A DNA stretch of 64,000 nucleotides, taken from positions 1-64,000 of the forward strand of contig NZ_JASNRD010000023.1 in the NCBI RefSeq assembly GCF_030412015.1, written 5' to 3'. A model generated the notes under the pieces. That model had not been told where the DNA came from. It worked only from the letters and a program-made list of their open reading frames with translations, and did not search any database. Positions 8,713 to 17,125 of this stretch are shown piece after piece; position 1 is the first letter of the stretch, and every line of letters starts with the position of its first letter. The translations under genes were made by a program, and so were the position numbers. The DNA is from Massilia sp. YIM B02763 (GTDB lineage Bacteria; Pseudomonadota; Gammaproteobacteria; Burkholderiales; Burkholderiaceae_D).

Positions 8713-10425
8713 TTACATCTTGTCGGGGGCGGACACGCCGATCAGCGCGAGGCCGTTGCGCAGCACCTGGCGCGTCGCCGTGGCCAGGGCCAGGCGCGCC
8801 AGCTTCAGCGCCTCGTCGTCGTCCAGCAGCCACTTGTGCGCGAAGTAGTAGCTGTGCAGCTCGCCGGCCAGCTCGCGCAGGTAGAACGCCACCTGGTGCG
8901 GGCCGAGTTCGGCCTGGGCGCGCTGCAGCATCTCCGGATACGACGCCAGCTTCGCGAGCAGCGCCTGCTCGTGCGGCTCCGTCAGCGGCGACAGGTCGAC
9001 GCCGGCCAGGGTCGCCGGATCGCCGCCCCAGTTGGCCAGGGCCGAGCAGATGCGCGCGTGGGCGTACTGCACGTAGTAGACGGGGTTCTCGTCGTTGGTC
9101 GCCAGGGCCACGTCGACGTCGAACACGAACTCGGTGTCGGCCTTGCGCGAGATGAGGAAGAAACGCACGGCGTCGCGGCCGCGGGTGACGTCGCCGTTGC
9201 CGGACCATTCGATCAGGTCGCGCACGGTGACGTAGGAACCGGCGCGCTTGGAGATCTTGACCTCCTCGCCGTTCTTCATGACGGTGACCATCTTGTGCAG
9301 CACGTAGTCGGGATAGCCCTGGGGGATGCCGATGTTCACCGCCTGCAGGCCGGCGCGCACGCGCGCGATGGTGCCGTGGTGGTCGCTGCCCTGGATGTTG
9401 ATGGCCTGGTCGAAGCCGCGCTTGAACTTCTGGATGTGGTACGCCACGTCCGGCACGAAATAGGTATAGGTGCCGTCGGACTTGCGCATCACGCGGTCCT
9501 TGTCGTCGCCGTAGTCGGTGGTCCTGAGCCACAGCGCGCCGTCCTGTTCGTAGGTGACGCCGGCATCGACCAGCGCCTGCACGGCCGCCTCGACCTTGCC
9601 GTCGGCGTACAGCGACGATTCGAGGTAGTAGTTGTCGAACTTGACGCCGAAGGCCTGCAGGTCCTGGTCCTGCTCGTTGCGCAGGTAGGTCACGGCGAAG
9701 CGGCGGATCGACTCGATGTCGTCGACGTCGCCGCTGGCCGTGGCGGGCGCGCCGTCGCTGGCCGACACGGTCTTCTTCGCCAGGAAGTCGGCGGCGATGT
9801 CGGCGATGTAGTCGCCGTTGTAGGCCGACTCGGGCCACTCGGCGTCGCCCGGCTTGAAGCCGCGCGCGCGCGCCTGGACCGAGGTGGCGAGCGTGGCGAT
9901 CTGCACGCCGGCGTCGTTGTAGTAGAACTCGCGGGTCACCTGGTGGCCCTGCGCTTCGAACAGCGAGGACAGGGCGTCGCCCAGCGCCGCCTGGCGGCCG
10001 TGGCCCACGTGCAGCGGGCCGGTCGGGTTGGCCGAGACGAATTCGATGATCGCGTGGTGGCCGTTGCCGCCCGTGCCGCGGCCGAACTGCTCGCCCTGCT
10101 GCAGGATGGTGCGCACGACCGACTGCTTGGCGGCGGCCGACACGCGCAGGTTGATGAAGCCGGGGCCGGCCACGTCGGCCGACTCCACCAGGCCCTGGGC
10201 CTTCGGGTCGGCCAGCAGCGCGGCGACCAGGCGGGTGGCCAGTTCGCGCGGATTGGTCTTGAGCGGCTTGGCCAGCTGCATGGCGATGTTGCAGGCGATG
10301 TCGCCGTGGCTGGGGTCGCGCGGACGCTCCAATACGACGTTCGGCGTCAGGTCGCTGCCGGCGACGATGGGAGCCAGGGCGGCCTGGAACAGGGCGACGA
10401 TCTCTTGTTTTTGTTGGGCGAGCAT
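8713..10425 (-). CDS. argS: Arginyl-tRNA synthetase
   Basis: The 570-residue class I synthetase charges tRNA-Arg. The N-terminal Arg-tRNA synthetase domain (residues 1-90, with SHGDIACNIAMQLAK) is followed by the HIGH motif as HVGH at 139-142 (NPTGPLHVGHGRQ). The KMSKS region appears as VKISKRAGSYVTV, and the anticodon-binding DALR domain closes the protein (LALATRQVLRNGLALIGV, in part). The ATG at 10425 (MLAQQKQEIV) fits the family; in-frame codons further upstream run through the promoter. It heads the minus-strand operon. Confidence 0.96.
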   Translation of the reverse strand: MLAQQKQEIVALFQAALAPIVAGSDLTPNVVLERPRDPSHGDIACNIAMQLAKPLKTNPRELATRLVAALLADPKAQGLVESADVAGPGFINLRVSAAAKQSVVRTILQQGEQFGRGTGGNGHHAIIEFVSANPTGPLHVGHGRQAALGDALSSLFEAQGHQVTREFYYNDAGVQIATLATSVQARARGFKPGDAEWPESAYNGDYIADIAADFLAKKTVSASDGAPATASGDVDDIESIRRFAVTYLRNEQDQDLQAFGVKFDNYYLESSLYADGKVEAAVQALVDAGVTYEQDGALWLRTTDYGDDKDRVMRKSDGTYTYFVPDVAYHIQKFKRGFDQAINIQGSDHHGTIARVRAGLQAVNIGIPQGYPDYVLHKMVTVMKNGEEVKISKRAGSYVTVRDLIEWSGNGDVTRGRDAVRFFLISRKADTEFVFDVDVALATNDENPVYYVQYAHARICSALANWGGDPATLAGVDLSPLTEPHEQALLAKLASYPEMLQRAQAELGPHQVAFYLRELAGELHSYYFAHKWLLDDDEALKLARLALATATRQVLRNGLALIGVSAPDKM

Positions 10426-10492
10426 GGGAATGGTCGAAAATATAATGGACAGCGGTGCCGGGCGATGGTCGTGCCGCGGGCAAACAGCGGTC

Positions 10493-10520
10493 ATTATACT
10501 GGTTTGCCGCGCCCGGCCAA
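10493..10520 (-). promoter_or_regulatory. Probable sigma-70 promoter of argS operon
   Basis: On the minus strand a perfect -10 box TATAAT (10498-10493) lies 16 bases after TTGGCC (10520-10515), which matches four of six positions of the -35 consensus. The argS ATG is about 68 bases downstream of the -10 box. Confidence 0.6.
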
Positions 10521-10620
10521 CCGCCGCGTCGCCCATCGCGGGCACATCTCCAAAGCCTCGCTTAAGCCTGCGCAACGCTTACCCGTTACAATGTGCGTCT
10601 TTATGCATTGACTGATTGCC

Positions 10621-12231
10621 ATGACCGAAAAGCGCCCGACGCTCACCCTCAAACCCAAGGCCAAGGCGGCCGGCGCGGCCAAGCGCCCGGGGCAGCCCGG
10701 CGCGCGCCCGGGTGGGCCGGCACGTGCCGGCGGCGCGAAGCCGGCAGGTCCGCGTCCCGCGCCGAAGCAGGCCCAGGCGCGCGCGCAGGCGCCGGCGCCG
10801 GCCGAGAAGCGACCCGTCGTCGAGCAGGCAGGGACGGCGAGCGGTGCGGCGGGCGGAGCCGGGCACCAGTCCGAGGCGCGCCTGCGCCACAGCCATGAAG
10901 TCAAGAACCCGGTCCAGCTCGACTACCGTCCCGAACTGAAGCCGGATGCGCTCGCCTTTGCGCTGCTGGGCGCCGCGCGCAGCCTGGCGCGCGTGCGCGC
11001 CGGCACCGCGCTGCCGCAGGCGCTGGCCGAGACCTTCGATGCCTACGACGCCACCCCGCAGGCGCGCGGCGCGATCCAGGACATCGCCTACCGCGCCATG
11101 CGCCAGCTGGGACGCAGCGAAGTCCTGCTTGGCCTGATGACGAGCAAGGCGCCGGAGCCGCCGATGCTGGCCGGCCTGCTGCATGCCGCGCTCGCGCTGC
11201 TCGACCAGCCGGAGGGCACGGCGGCGCCGTACGAAGCCTTCACGGTGGTCGACCAGGCCGTCGGCGCGGCCGCCGCCCACCCCGACTTCGCCCACGCGAA
11301 GGCGATGGTGAACGCGGTGCTGCGCCGTTTCCTGCGCGAGCGCGACGCGCTGGTCGCCGAGGCGCTGCGCGAGTCGCTGGCCCAGTGGAACTACCCGCAG
11401 TGGTGGATCGATGCCGTGCGCACCGCCTATCCGCGCCAGTGGCAGGCGATCCTGAAGGAAGGCAACCGCCAGCCACCGCTGACGCTGCGCGTGAACCGCC
11501 GCAAGACGGACGTCGACGCCTACCTGCAGATGCTGGCCGCGGCCGGCATGCAGGCACAGCGAATCGGGCCGAGCGCGCTGCGCCTGGCGCACGCCGTCAA
11601 TGTCGGCCAGATTCCCGGCTTTGCGGAAGGCCTGGTGTCGGTGCAGGACGCGGGCGCCCAGCTCGCCGCGCCGCTGCTGGACCTGCGGGACGGCATGCGC
11701 GTGCTGGACGCCTGCGCCGCCCCGGGCGGCAAGAGCGGCCACATCCTCGAATGCGCGGACGTGGAGCTGACGTCGCTGGACGTCGACGCGCGCCGCCTGC
11801 TGCGCGTGGAGCAGAACCTGCAGCGCCTGGGCTTGTCCGCCAGCGTCAAGGCGGGGGCCGCGGAAGACGCCGATTGGTGGGATGGTCGTCAATACGATCG
11901 TATCCTGGCGGACGTGCCGTGCACGGCCTCCGGTATCGTCCGCCGCCACCCGGATATCCGCTGGCTGCGCCGTAAAAGCGATACCCACCAACTTGCAACA
12001 CTTTCCGGGAAAATACTCGACAATCTTTGGCGAATGCTCCGCCCCGATGGTAAATTGCTGTTCGTGACATGTTCGCTCTGGCCGCAGGAATCGGAAGCGC
12101 AGGCCGCCGCCTTCGCGGCGCGCAATAACGCGGTCCGACTCGATGCACCGGGCCAACTGCTTCCCGAAAGCGGCGCCGGGCAGGATCATGACGGTCTGTT
12201 CTACGCCCTGTTCCACAAGGCTGGGGCGTGA
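10621..12231 (+). CDS. rsmB: 16S rRNA m5C967 methyltransferase RsmB
   Basis: The 536-residue protein methylates C967 of 16S rRNA using S-adenosylmethionine. An unusual first 75 residues are almost only Ala, Lys, Pro, Gly and Arg. A NusB-like RNA-binding domain follows (about 95-225), then the methyltransferase domain. The SAM-binding motif is LDACAAPGGKSG from about residue 362. The two catalytic cysteines are Cys434 (DVPCTASG) and Cys484 (VTCSLWPQE). The E. coli protein has 429 residues, so the extra length is mainly the N-terminal extension. The downstream DUF4390 gene and kinase follow closely, as in other betaproteobacteria. Confidence 0.94.
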   Translation: MTEKRPTLTLKPKAKAAGAAKRPGQPGARPGGPARAGGAKPAGPRPAPKQAQARAQAPAPAEKRPVVEQAGTASGAAGGAGHQSEARLRHSHEVKNPVQLDYRPELKPDALAFALLGAARSLARVRAGTALPQALAETFDAYDATPQARGAIQDIAYRAMRQLGRSEVLLGLMTSKAPEPPMLAGLLHAALALLDQPEGTAAPYEAFTVVDQAVGAAAAHPDFAHAKAMVNAVLRRFLRERDALVAEALRESLAQWNYPQWWIDAVRTAYPRQWQAILKEGNRQPPLTLRVNRRKTDVDAYLQMLAAAGMQAQRIGPSALRLAHAVNVGQIPGFAEGLVSVQDAGAQLAAPLLDLRDGMRVLDACAAPGGKSGHILECADVELTSLDVDARRLLRVEQNLQRLGLSASVKAGAAEDADWWDGRQYDRILADVPCTASGIVRRHPDIRWLRRKSDTHQLATLSGKILDNLWRMLRPDGKLLFVTCSLWPQESEAQAAAFAARNNAVRLDAPGQLLPESGAGQDHDGLFYALFHKAGA

Positions 12232-12267
12232 GACTTCCCGACAACGCTTTTTAAGGCTCTGGCCCTA

Positions 12268-12831
12268 GTGACTTTACGATTTTTCCGCCTCCTCGCCTGC
12301 CAGCTCATGCTGGCTTTCGCATGCGCGGGCGCGCAGGCGGCCGATGGGATCGAGATCACCCGCGCCAGCATCGAGGCTTCCGACGACGGCTACCGCCTGT
12401 CGGTGAACTATGCGTTCGAACTGCCCTACGGCCTGCAGCAGGCCGTCCAGCACGGCACCCCGCTGTACTTCACCACCGAGATCGAACTGACGCGCCCGCG
12501 CTGGTACTGGACCGACGACCGCGCCATCTCGTCCAAGCGCACGGTGCGCTTGTACTACGACGTATTGACCCGGGTCTACCACGTGTCCGCGCCGGGCAGC
12601 GTGCAGCAGACCTTCGATACCCTCGACGAAGCGTTGTTCCTGATCCGCCGTCCGGGCCGCTGGCTGATCGGCGCCAAGGGCACGCTCAAGCCCGGCGAGA
12701 CCTACAACGTCTCCCTGCGCATGTTCATGGACCGCGAGTACCTGCAGAAGCCGCTCCAGGTGGATGCCTTCAACAACTCCGACTGGCGCCTGACGTCGCA
12801 CAAGAAGACCTTCACCTACCGTGCGGAGTAA
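12268..12831 (+). CDS. DUF4390 family exported protein
   Basis: The 187-residue product starts with a GTG and has a signal peptide cleaved at about residue 23 (FACAGAQAADG). The rest is a predicted beta-rich periplasmic domain with the family features PLYFTTEIELTRPRWYW and RPGRWLIG. DUF4390 proteins regularly sit between rsmB and an NtrY-like kinase in betaproteobacteria, and this gene lies 3 bp before the kinase. The biochemical role is not established; a periplasmic input for the kinase is a reasonable guess. Confidence 0.85.
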   Translation: MTLRFFRLLACQLMLAFACAGAQAADGIEITRASIEASDDGYRLSVNYAFELPYGLQQAVQHGTPLYFTTEIELTRPRWYWTDDRAISSKRTVRLYYDVLTRVYHVSAPGSVQQTFDTLDEALFLIRRPGRWLIGAKGTLKPGETYNVSLRMFMDREYLQKPLQVDAFNNSDWRLTSHKKTFTYRAE

Positions 12832-12834
12832 GCC

Positions 12835-15153
12835 GTGACCCAGGCCCTGCGTTACGCCCTGGTGGTCGGCAGCGCGATCGCTTCGATCCTGCTGTTCCTG
12901 CTCGCATCGGCATCCGACAACTCGGGCTTCTTCGACCGTAACTACTACTGGTTGCTGGGACTGAACGCGGCCGTCGCCGGCGCGCTGCTGATCCTCGTGA
13001 TCGTCAACCTGGCGCGCCTGTATTCGGGCTACAAGGCGGGCCGCTTCGGCTCGCGCCTGATGGCGCGCCTGATGCTGCTGTTCGCCGGCATCGGCATCCT
13101 GCCCGGCCTCGTCATCTTCATGGTCTCGGTGCAGTTCGTCTCGCACTCGATCGAGTCCTGGTTCGACGTCAAGATCGAGGCCGCGCTGCAGTCGGGCCTG
13201 AACCTGGGCCATGCGGCGCTGGACGAAGCGCTCACCGACCTCGGCGCCAACGCCGGCACCACCGCGGCCACGCTGGCGGGCCAGGACGACCTGATGGCGC
13301 ACGCGATCCTGATCCGCGCGGTGGAGGAGATCAGCGGCATGCAGAGCGCGATGCTGCTGTCGGCCGACGGCAAGCTGGTCGCCTCGTCGTCCGACGTGCG
13401 CAACGCCGACCTGACGCCCGACCTGCCGACCGCCCAGATGCTGCGCCAGGCCGCCATGCCGGGCGGTTACGCGCGGCCGGAAGGCGGCATCGACCACGAC
13501 CTCGCCAAGATGGGCGACGACCAGCCCAGCGCGCTCGACGCCGCCACCGGCCTGCGCCTGCGCGTCGTGATCGCCGTGCCCGAACCGCCGGGCATGGCGC
13601 CGCGCTACCTGCAGCTGCTGCAGGGCGTGCCCGTCAACCTGGCGTCCAACGCCGAGGTGCTCAGCACGGCCTACACCGAATACAAGTCGCGCGCCGACGC
13701 GCGCACGGGCTTGCGCAAGATGTACATCGGCACGCTGACGCTGACGCTGCTGCTGGCGATCTTCGCCGCCATCGGCAGCGCCTTCCTCATCGCGCGCAAC
13801 CTCGCCCAGCCGCTGCTGGTGCTGGCCGAGGGCACGCGCGCGGTGGCCGAGGGCGACCTGTCGCCGCGTCCCATCGTCGAGACCAAGGACGAACTGGGCA
13901 CGCTGACCCAGTCCTTCAATGCCATGACGGGCCAGCTGTTCGAGGCGCGTTCCGCGGTGGAGCGCAACCGCGCCGCGCTGGAAAGCGCCAAGGCCCACCT
14001 GGAGTCGGTGCTGGCGAACATGTCGGCCGGCGTGATCGTGATGGACGCCGACGGCGTCGTGGTCAATTCGAACGACGCCGTGCACCGCATCCTGCAGGTC
14101 GACGTGGCGTCGCTGGCGGGCCGTCCGCTGGACGAGATCGAGGGCCTGGAAGCGTTCGCCGGCGCCGTCACGCGCGCGTTCTCGGCCCATTCCGCGCAAA
14201 GCGCGGCCCAGAACGCGACGGCGGCGGCCGGGCGCGGCGGCCGGGTGCGCAGCCCGCTGCGCGCGCACTGGCAGCAGCAGATCGAGATCCCGCGCCGTCC
14301 CGGCAGCGCCGACGACCACGACATCACCGTGCTGGCGCGCGGCTCGCGCCTGCCGGTGGGGGCGGGCAGCGGCTTCATCGTGGTGTTCGACGACATCTCC
14401 GACGTGATCTCGGCGCAGCGCTCGGTGGCCTGGGGCGAGGTCGCGCGCCGGCTGGCGCACGAGATCAAGAACCCGCTGACGCCGATCCAGCTGTCGGCCG
14501 AGCGCCTGCAGATGAAGCTGGCCGAGCGCGTCGACGCGGACGGCGCCGCGCTGCTGAACAAGGCCACCGACACCATCGTCAACCAGGTCGCCGCGATGAA
14601 GCGCATGGTCGACGACTTCCGCGACTACGCCAAGGCGCCGCCGGCCGTGCTGTCGCCGCTCGACCTGAACGCGCTGATCGAGGAAATCCTCAATCTCTAC
14701 CTGTCCGACGACGGCTCCGACACGATCCACCCGCAGCTGGCTGCCGGCCTGCCGCCCGTGATGGGGGACGCGACCCAACTGCGCCAGGTGATCCACAACC
14801 TGCTGCAGAACGCCCAGGACGCGCTGGCCGACCAGCCGCCCGCCGACGCCGCGCCGCGCATCGACATCACCACGGAAGCCATCCACTACGTGGGCGCCGA
14901 CGGCTGCACGGGCACCGCGGTGCGCCTGGCCATCGTCGACAACGGCCCCGGCTTCGCGCCCAAGATCCTGACGCGCGCCTTCGAGCCCTACGTCACGTCC
15001 AAGGCGCGCGGCACGGGCCTGGGCCTGCCGATGGTGAAGAAGATCGTGGACGAACACGGGGGCCGGATCGACGTCGCCAACCGCTCGGATGGAACTGGCG
15101 CTTCGGTATCGATTTTGCTGTTAAAGTTAGCCCCAGAGGCGAACTTGGCCTAA
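12835..15153 (+). CDS. NtrY-like sensor histidine kinase
   Basis: The 772-residue membrane kinase has three N-terminal membrane segments (about residues 7-26, 42-62, 80-105), a periplasmic sensing region up to about 295, a further helix (TLTLLLAIFAAIGSAF), a HAMP domain (RNLAQPLLVLAEGT), a PAS-like region (about 385-520), and HisKA with phospho-acceptor His542 (RLAHEIKNPLTP). The ATPase domain shows an N-box (HNLLQNAQDAL), a DNGPGF G1 box and GTGLGLPMVKKI. The domain order is that of NtrY. It starts with GTG. The cognate regulator lies 237 bp downstream beyond a hairpin. Confidence 0.92.
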   Translation: MTQALRYALVVGSAIASILLFLLASASDNSGFFDRNYYWLLGLNAAVAGALLILVIVNLARLYSGYKAGRFGSRLMARLMLLFAGIGILPGLVIFMVSVQFVSHSIESWFDVKIEAALQSGLNLGHAALDEALTDLGANAGTTAATLAGQDDLMAHAILIRAVEEISGMQSAMLLSADGKLVASSSDVRNADLTPDLPTAQMLRQAAMPGGYARPEGGIDHDLAKMGDDQPSALDAATGLRLRVVIAVPEPPGMAPRYLQLLQGVPVNLASNAEVLSTAYTEYKSRADARTGLRKMYIGTLTLTLLLAIFAAIGSAFLIARNLAQPLLVLAEGTRAVAEGDLSPRPIVETKDELGTLTQSFNAMTGQLFEARSAVERNRAALESAKAHLESVLANMSAGVIVMDADGVVVNSNDAVHRILQVDVASLAGRPLDEIEGLEAFAGAVTRAFSAHSAQSAAQNATAAAGRGGRVRSPLRAHWQQQIEIPRRPGSADDHDITVLARGSRLPVGAGSGFIVVFDDISDVISAQRSVAWGEVARRLAHEIKNPLTPIQLSAERLQMKLAERVDADGAALLNKATDTIVNQVAAMKRMVDDFRDYAKAPPAVLSPLDLNALIEEILNLYLSDDGSDTIHPQLAAGLPPVMGDATQLRQVIHNLLQNAQDALADQPPADAAPRIDITTEAIHYVGADGCTGTAVRLAIVDNGPGFAPKILTRAFEPYVTSKARGTGLGLPMVKKIVDEHGGRIDVANRSDGTGASVSILLLKLAPEANLA

Positions 15154-15196
15154 AGCGCGATTCGCGCATAAAATCTTGGCTGTAAGGTAAGCTTGA

Positions 15197-15224
15197 AAAA
15201 AGCGCCACACATGTGGCGCTTTTA
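15197..15224 (+). terminator. Hairpin between kinase and response regulator
   Basis: AAAAGCGCCACA (15197-15208) is followed almost immediately by its reverse complement TGTGGCGCTTTT (15211-15222). With the closing bases open it forms a stem of about ten pairs bounded by an A-run and a T-run, the form of an intrinsic terminator. It is flanked by two AAGCTT sites. Confidence 0.65.
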
Positions 15225-15234
15225 AGCTTGCCCG

Positions 15235-15385
15235 TAACAGTATCAGCACGTCGAACAACCGTCGCGAGCGGCGGCAATGGTGGCCGAGAAGCGCAGCTGT
15301 GCGAGAAGTACAGCGAGCATCGCAGGCCGCCGGTGCAACGCGCAGTAGGTTGTTCGGCGTGCCCGCTAAAGACCAGGAAGGCATG
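15235..15385. other. Structured spacer before response regulator gene
   Basis: No open frame is supported here. The segment is bounded by CGAACAACC (from about 15251) and its exact reverse complement GGTTGTTCG (ending about 15358). A second pair of GC-rich complementary blocks, GCGGCGGC and GCCGCCGG, lies inside. It may be the 5' untranslated region of the regulator mRNA, a small RNA, or a degenerate palindromic element. Confidence 0.4.
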
Positions 15386-15390
15386 ACAAG

Positions 15391-16146
15391 ATGGCGAACA
15401 TACTCGTAGTCGACGATGAAATGGGGATCCGCGAGCTGCTCTCGGAAATCCTGGGTGACGAAGGCCATGCCGTGCAACTGGCTGAAAACGCCCAGCAGGC
15501 GCGCCAGGCGCGCCAGCAGGGCGCGCCCGACCTGGTGCTGCTCGATATCTGGATGCCGGACACCGACGGCGTCACCCTGCTGAAGGAATGGCAGCGCGAC
15601 GGCTTGCTGACCATGCCGGTCATCATGATGTCCGGCCACGCCACCATCGACACGGCCGTCGAGGCGACCCGCATCGGCGCGCTGAACTTCCTCGAGAAAC
15701 CGATCGCCCTGCAAAAACTGCTCAAGGCGGTGCAGCAAGGCCTGGCGCGCGGCCAGGAAGCGGCGCGCGCGCCTGCGCTCGCCCCGCGTCCGCAGGTGGC
15801 GGCGGCGGTGCCGGCCGCGCCGGAGCCGAGCGTCCAGGCGCAGCCGATGTACGCGCCGCAGCAGGGTGGAGCGATGGGCGGGGCGCTGGGCGGCGGCGCG
15901 ATCGGGATCGGGCGCCCGTCCAACGGCGAGGCGCATGCGCACGGCTACACGCTGTCCTTCGACTTGCCGCTGCGCGAGGCGCGCGACGCCTTCGAGCGCA
16001 TGTACTTCGAACACCACCTGGGCCGCGAAGGCGGTTCGATGACGCGCGTGGCCGAGAAGACCGGCCTGGAACGCACCCACCTGTACCGCAAGCTCAAGCA
16101 GCTGGGCGTCGAACCCGGCAAGCTGGGCAAGAAAAACGTCCAATGA
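15391..16146 (+). CDS. Response regulator, receiver plus Fis-type DNA-binding domain
   Basis: The 251-residue protein has a receiver domain at residues 1-120 with phospho-acceptor Asp52 (LVLLDIWMPDTDG), the acidic pair in LVVDDE, and the conserved Lys in FLEKPI. A linker rich in Ala, Pro and Gly (about 125-185) leads to a C-terminal Fis-type helix-turn-helix (MTRVAEKTGLERTHLYRKL). The nearest relative is NtrX, but the AAA+ sigma-54 activator domain is missing: NtrX is about 450 residues. It presumably pairs with the NtrY-like kinase upstream. Its stop overlaps the next start (ATGA). Confidence 0.9.
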   Translation: MANILVVDDEMGIRELLSEILGDEGHAVQLAENAQQARQARQQGAPDLVLLDIWMPDTDGVTLLKEWQRDGLLTMPVIMMSGHATIDTAVEATRIGALNFLEKPIALQKLLKAVQQGLARGQEAARAPALAPRPQVAAAVPAAPEPSVQAQPMYAPQQGGAMGGALGGGAIGIGRPSNGEAHAHGYTLSFDLPLREARDAFERMYFEHHLGREGGSMTRVAEKTGLERTHLYRKLKQLGVEPGKLGKKNVQ

Positions 16147-16520
16147 CGGCGGCGCCTCCCGTGACCGCCACCCTGGTCACGGGGGCCAGCGCCCGGGCCA
16201 GGGAAGCGGCGATCGCCGCCCGCCTGGCCGCCGCTCCCATCGACGGCGCCACCGCCGTGATCCTCGAAGGCCTGGCCTCGGGCGACTCTCCCCTCGATAC
16301 CCTGCCCGATGACTGGCGCGCGACCCGCATCGCGCCCGGTTGCCTGTGCTGCACCGGCAATCTCGTTTTGCGTGTAACATTGAATCGCCTGCTGCGGCGC
16401 CGTCCGCAACGCCTGTTCATCGGCGTCGCACAGAGCGAGCACCTTGATCAGTTGCGATCGTGGCTGCAATCCGAGCCATACGATCAGCTGTTGACGCTGA
16501 CGCCGGATCTCGGAGCCTGA
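16143..16520 (+). CDS. CobW-like miniature protein lacking the P-loop
   Basis: The 125-residue protein overlaps the response-regulator stop by 4 bp (ATGA), so it is probably translated with it. The segment RIAPGCLCCTGNLVLRVTL carries the GCxCC metal-binding motif of CobW/COG0523 GTPases in the right surroundings, followed by RRRPQRLFIGVAQSEHLDQL, which resembles their next strand and helix. At the N-terminus, where these GTPases have GxxGxGKT, the sequence is VTGASARAREA, with no P-loop lysine. It may bind metal without GTPase activity. The family link is an inference from the motif and its context. Confidence 0.6.
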   Translation: MTAAPPVTATLVTGASARAREAAIAARLAAAPIDGATAVILEGLASGDSPLDTLPDDWRATRIAPGCLCCTGNLVLRVTLNRLLRRRPQRLFIGVAQSEHLDQLRSWLQSEPYDQLLTLTPDLGA

Positions 16521-16702
16521 ATCGCCCAAATCCCGCGAACAGGGCTGCAAACGTAACAAGTTGTAGCGCTTCTTGAAATCCGGTTCGTCAGCCTCATCTC
16601 TTAATCGAAATGGAATGCGCGAAGTGGTATGCGAAGTGCAATACCCTAGCGTCCGCCGCCGGGCGCAACCTTGCACCCATCTGATCGAGTGAAGGAGTCA
16701 TC

Positions 16703-16960
16703 ATGAACATGATCTACAACAGCGAACAGTACAGCGTCGTCGAATTCGGCGTCGATCACAACCTCGAAGCGCTGCGCTTCGGCGGCTACGAGATCGTCGA
16801 CAAATCCGGCCGGCGCGAAGCATTCATCGGCGGCAAACTGGCACAATCGTTCCGGCGCGACGTGAACAACCTGATCGCCAGCGAACCCACGATGGAAGAG
16901 ATCGACGACTTCCTGGGTTCCTACGATACCCTGATGAGCCAACCGGTCGTACTGCATTAA
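16703..16960 (+). CDS. DUF3567 family protein
   Basis: This 85-residue protein (MNMIYNSEQYSVVEFG...) matches the DUF3567 family, small proteins almost restricted to Betaproteobacteria. Family-typical pieces are GGYEIVDKSGRREAFI, and VNNLIASEPTMEEIDDFL. The function is unknown. A good ribosome binding site (GAAGGAG, seven bases before ATG) supports the start. It stands alone, 182 bp after the CobW-like gene. Confidence 0.88.
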   Translation: MNMIYNSEQYSVVEFGVDHNLEALRFGGYEIVDKSGRREAFIGGKLAQSFRRDVNNLIASEPTMEEIDDFLGSYDTLMSQPVVLH

Positions 16961-17125
16961 TCTTTGTTTTCCCGGGCCTATCCCTGCGGGTAGCCCGGCC
17001 ACTGGCCTGCGTGACGCGCCATCCGGAAGGCGACGCGGCCAGCCCGCCTTCTCCCATCCCCGCATCCTTCCTCAGCCACACGTTTCGCATTCCGTCTTTG
17101 CGCCGACGCATGGTAAGCTTCGACC

